This document shows positions 5,828-5,828 of a stretch of DNA of 5,828 nucleotides, in pieces. This stretch comes from an uncultured Clostridia bacterium (GTDB lineage: Bacteria; Bacillota; Clostridia; HGM11514), in NCBI GenBank assembly GCA_902478725.1, contig CABSMD010000169.1, positions 1 through 5,828 of the forward strand. Direction: 5' to 3'. The notes beneath the pieces were generated by a model that saw only the letters and a program-made list of their open reading frames with translations, was not told the DNA's origin and searched no databases. The stretch's first letter is position 1; each line of letters begins with the position of its first letter. Both the position numbers and the translations under genes were made by a program.

Positions 5828-5828
5828 C

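Noticed and set aside
1..5828. CRISPR array, tRNA, insertion sequence or integrase
   Set aside because: No regularly spaced repeats, cloverleaf, terminal inverted repeats or transposase/integrase motifs were seen on either strand.

Overview
The window looks like a piece of a low-to-moderate-GC accessory region in a Clostridia chromosome, probably a gut Oscillospiraceae-type Firmicute. This is inference from strong Shine-Dalgarno sites, sigma-A-like promoters, a DUF4367 anti-sigma-like protein, and a GC-rich MATE transporter next to visibly AT-richer genes. No gene here fixes the species.

Layout. Bases 1-212 hold a probable stand-alone structured RNA on the minus strand, with a consensus promoter (181-212) and a GC-rich terminator (9-32). 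Bases 279-2646 hold a compact two-gene anti-phage module that I read as a type I Thoeris system. A TIR-domain protein (thsB, plus strand, 383-1102) faces a SIR2-SLOG effector (thsA, minus strand, 1078-2463), and the two genes overlap tail to tail by 25 bases. thsA is preceded by a 41-codon reading frame (2460-2585) joined to it by an ATGA stop/start overlap, with a good promoter at 2618-2646. Bases 2647-2963 are intergenic: a perfect inverted repeat, an AT-rich possible promoter and a GC-rich leader. Bases 2964-4334 encode a MATE-family efflux protein, closed by a strong hairpin terminator (4357-4390) shared with the converging operon on its right. That minus-strand operon (4428-5764) encodes a single-pass membrane protein with a DUF4367-type C-terminus, then a small secreted protein.

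How the genes fit together. In known type I Thoeris, the TIR protein senses infection and makes a cyclic ADP-ribose isomer. The SLOG domain of ThsA binds it and unleashes the SIR2 domain, which destroys NAD+. All the domains are present here, but three things are unusual: the convergent overlapping layout with two separate promoters, an asparagine where the SIR2 catalytic histidine is expected, and the coupled small frame ahead of thsA. ThsB also carries about 100 residues beyond its TIR domain. These make the locus a plausible divergent Thoeris variant, or a decaying one. The MATE gene and the DUF4367 operon look unrelated to defence; the latter probably belongs with an ECF sigma factor gene lying past the right edge.
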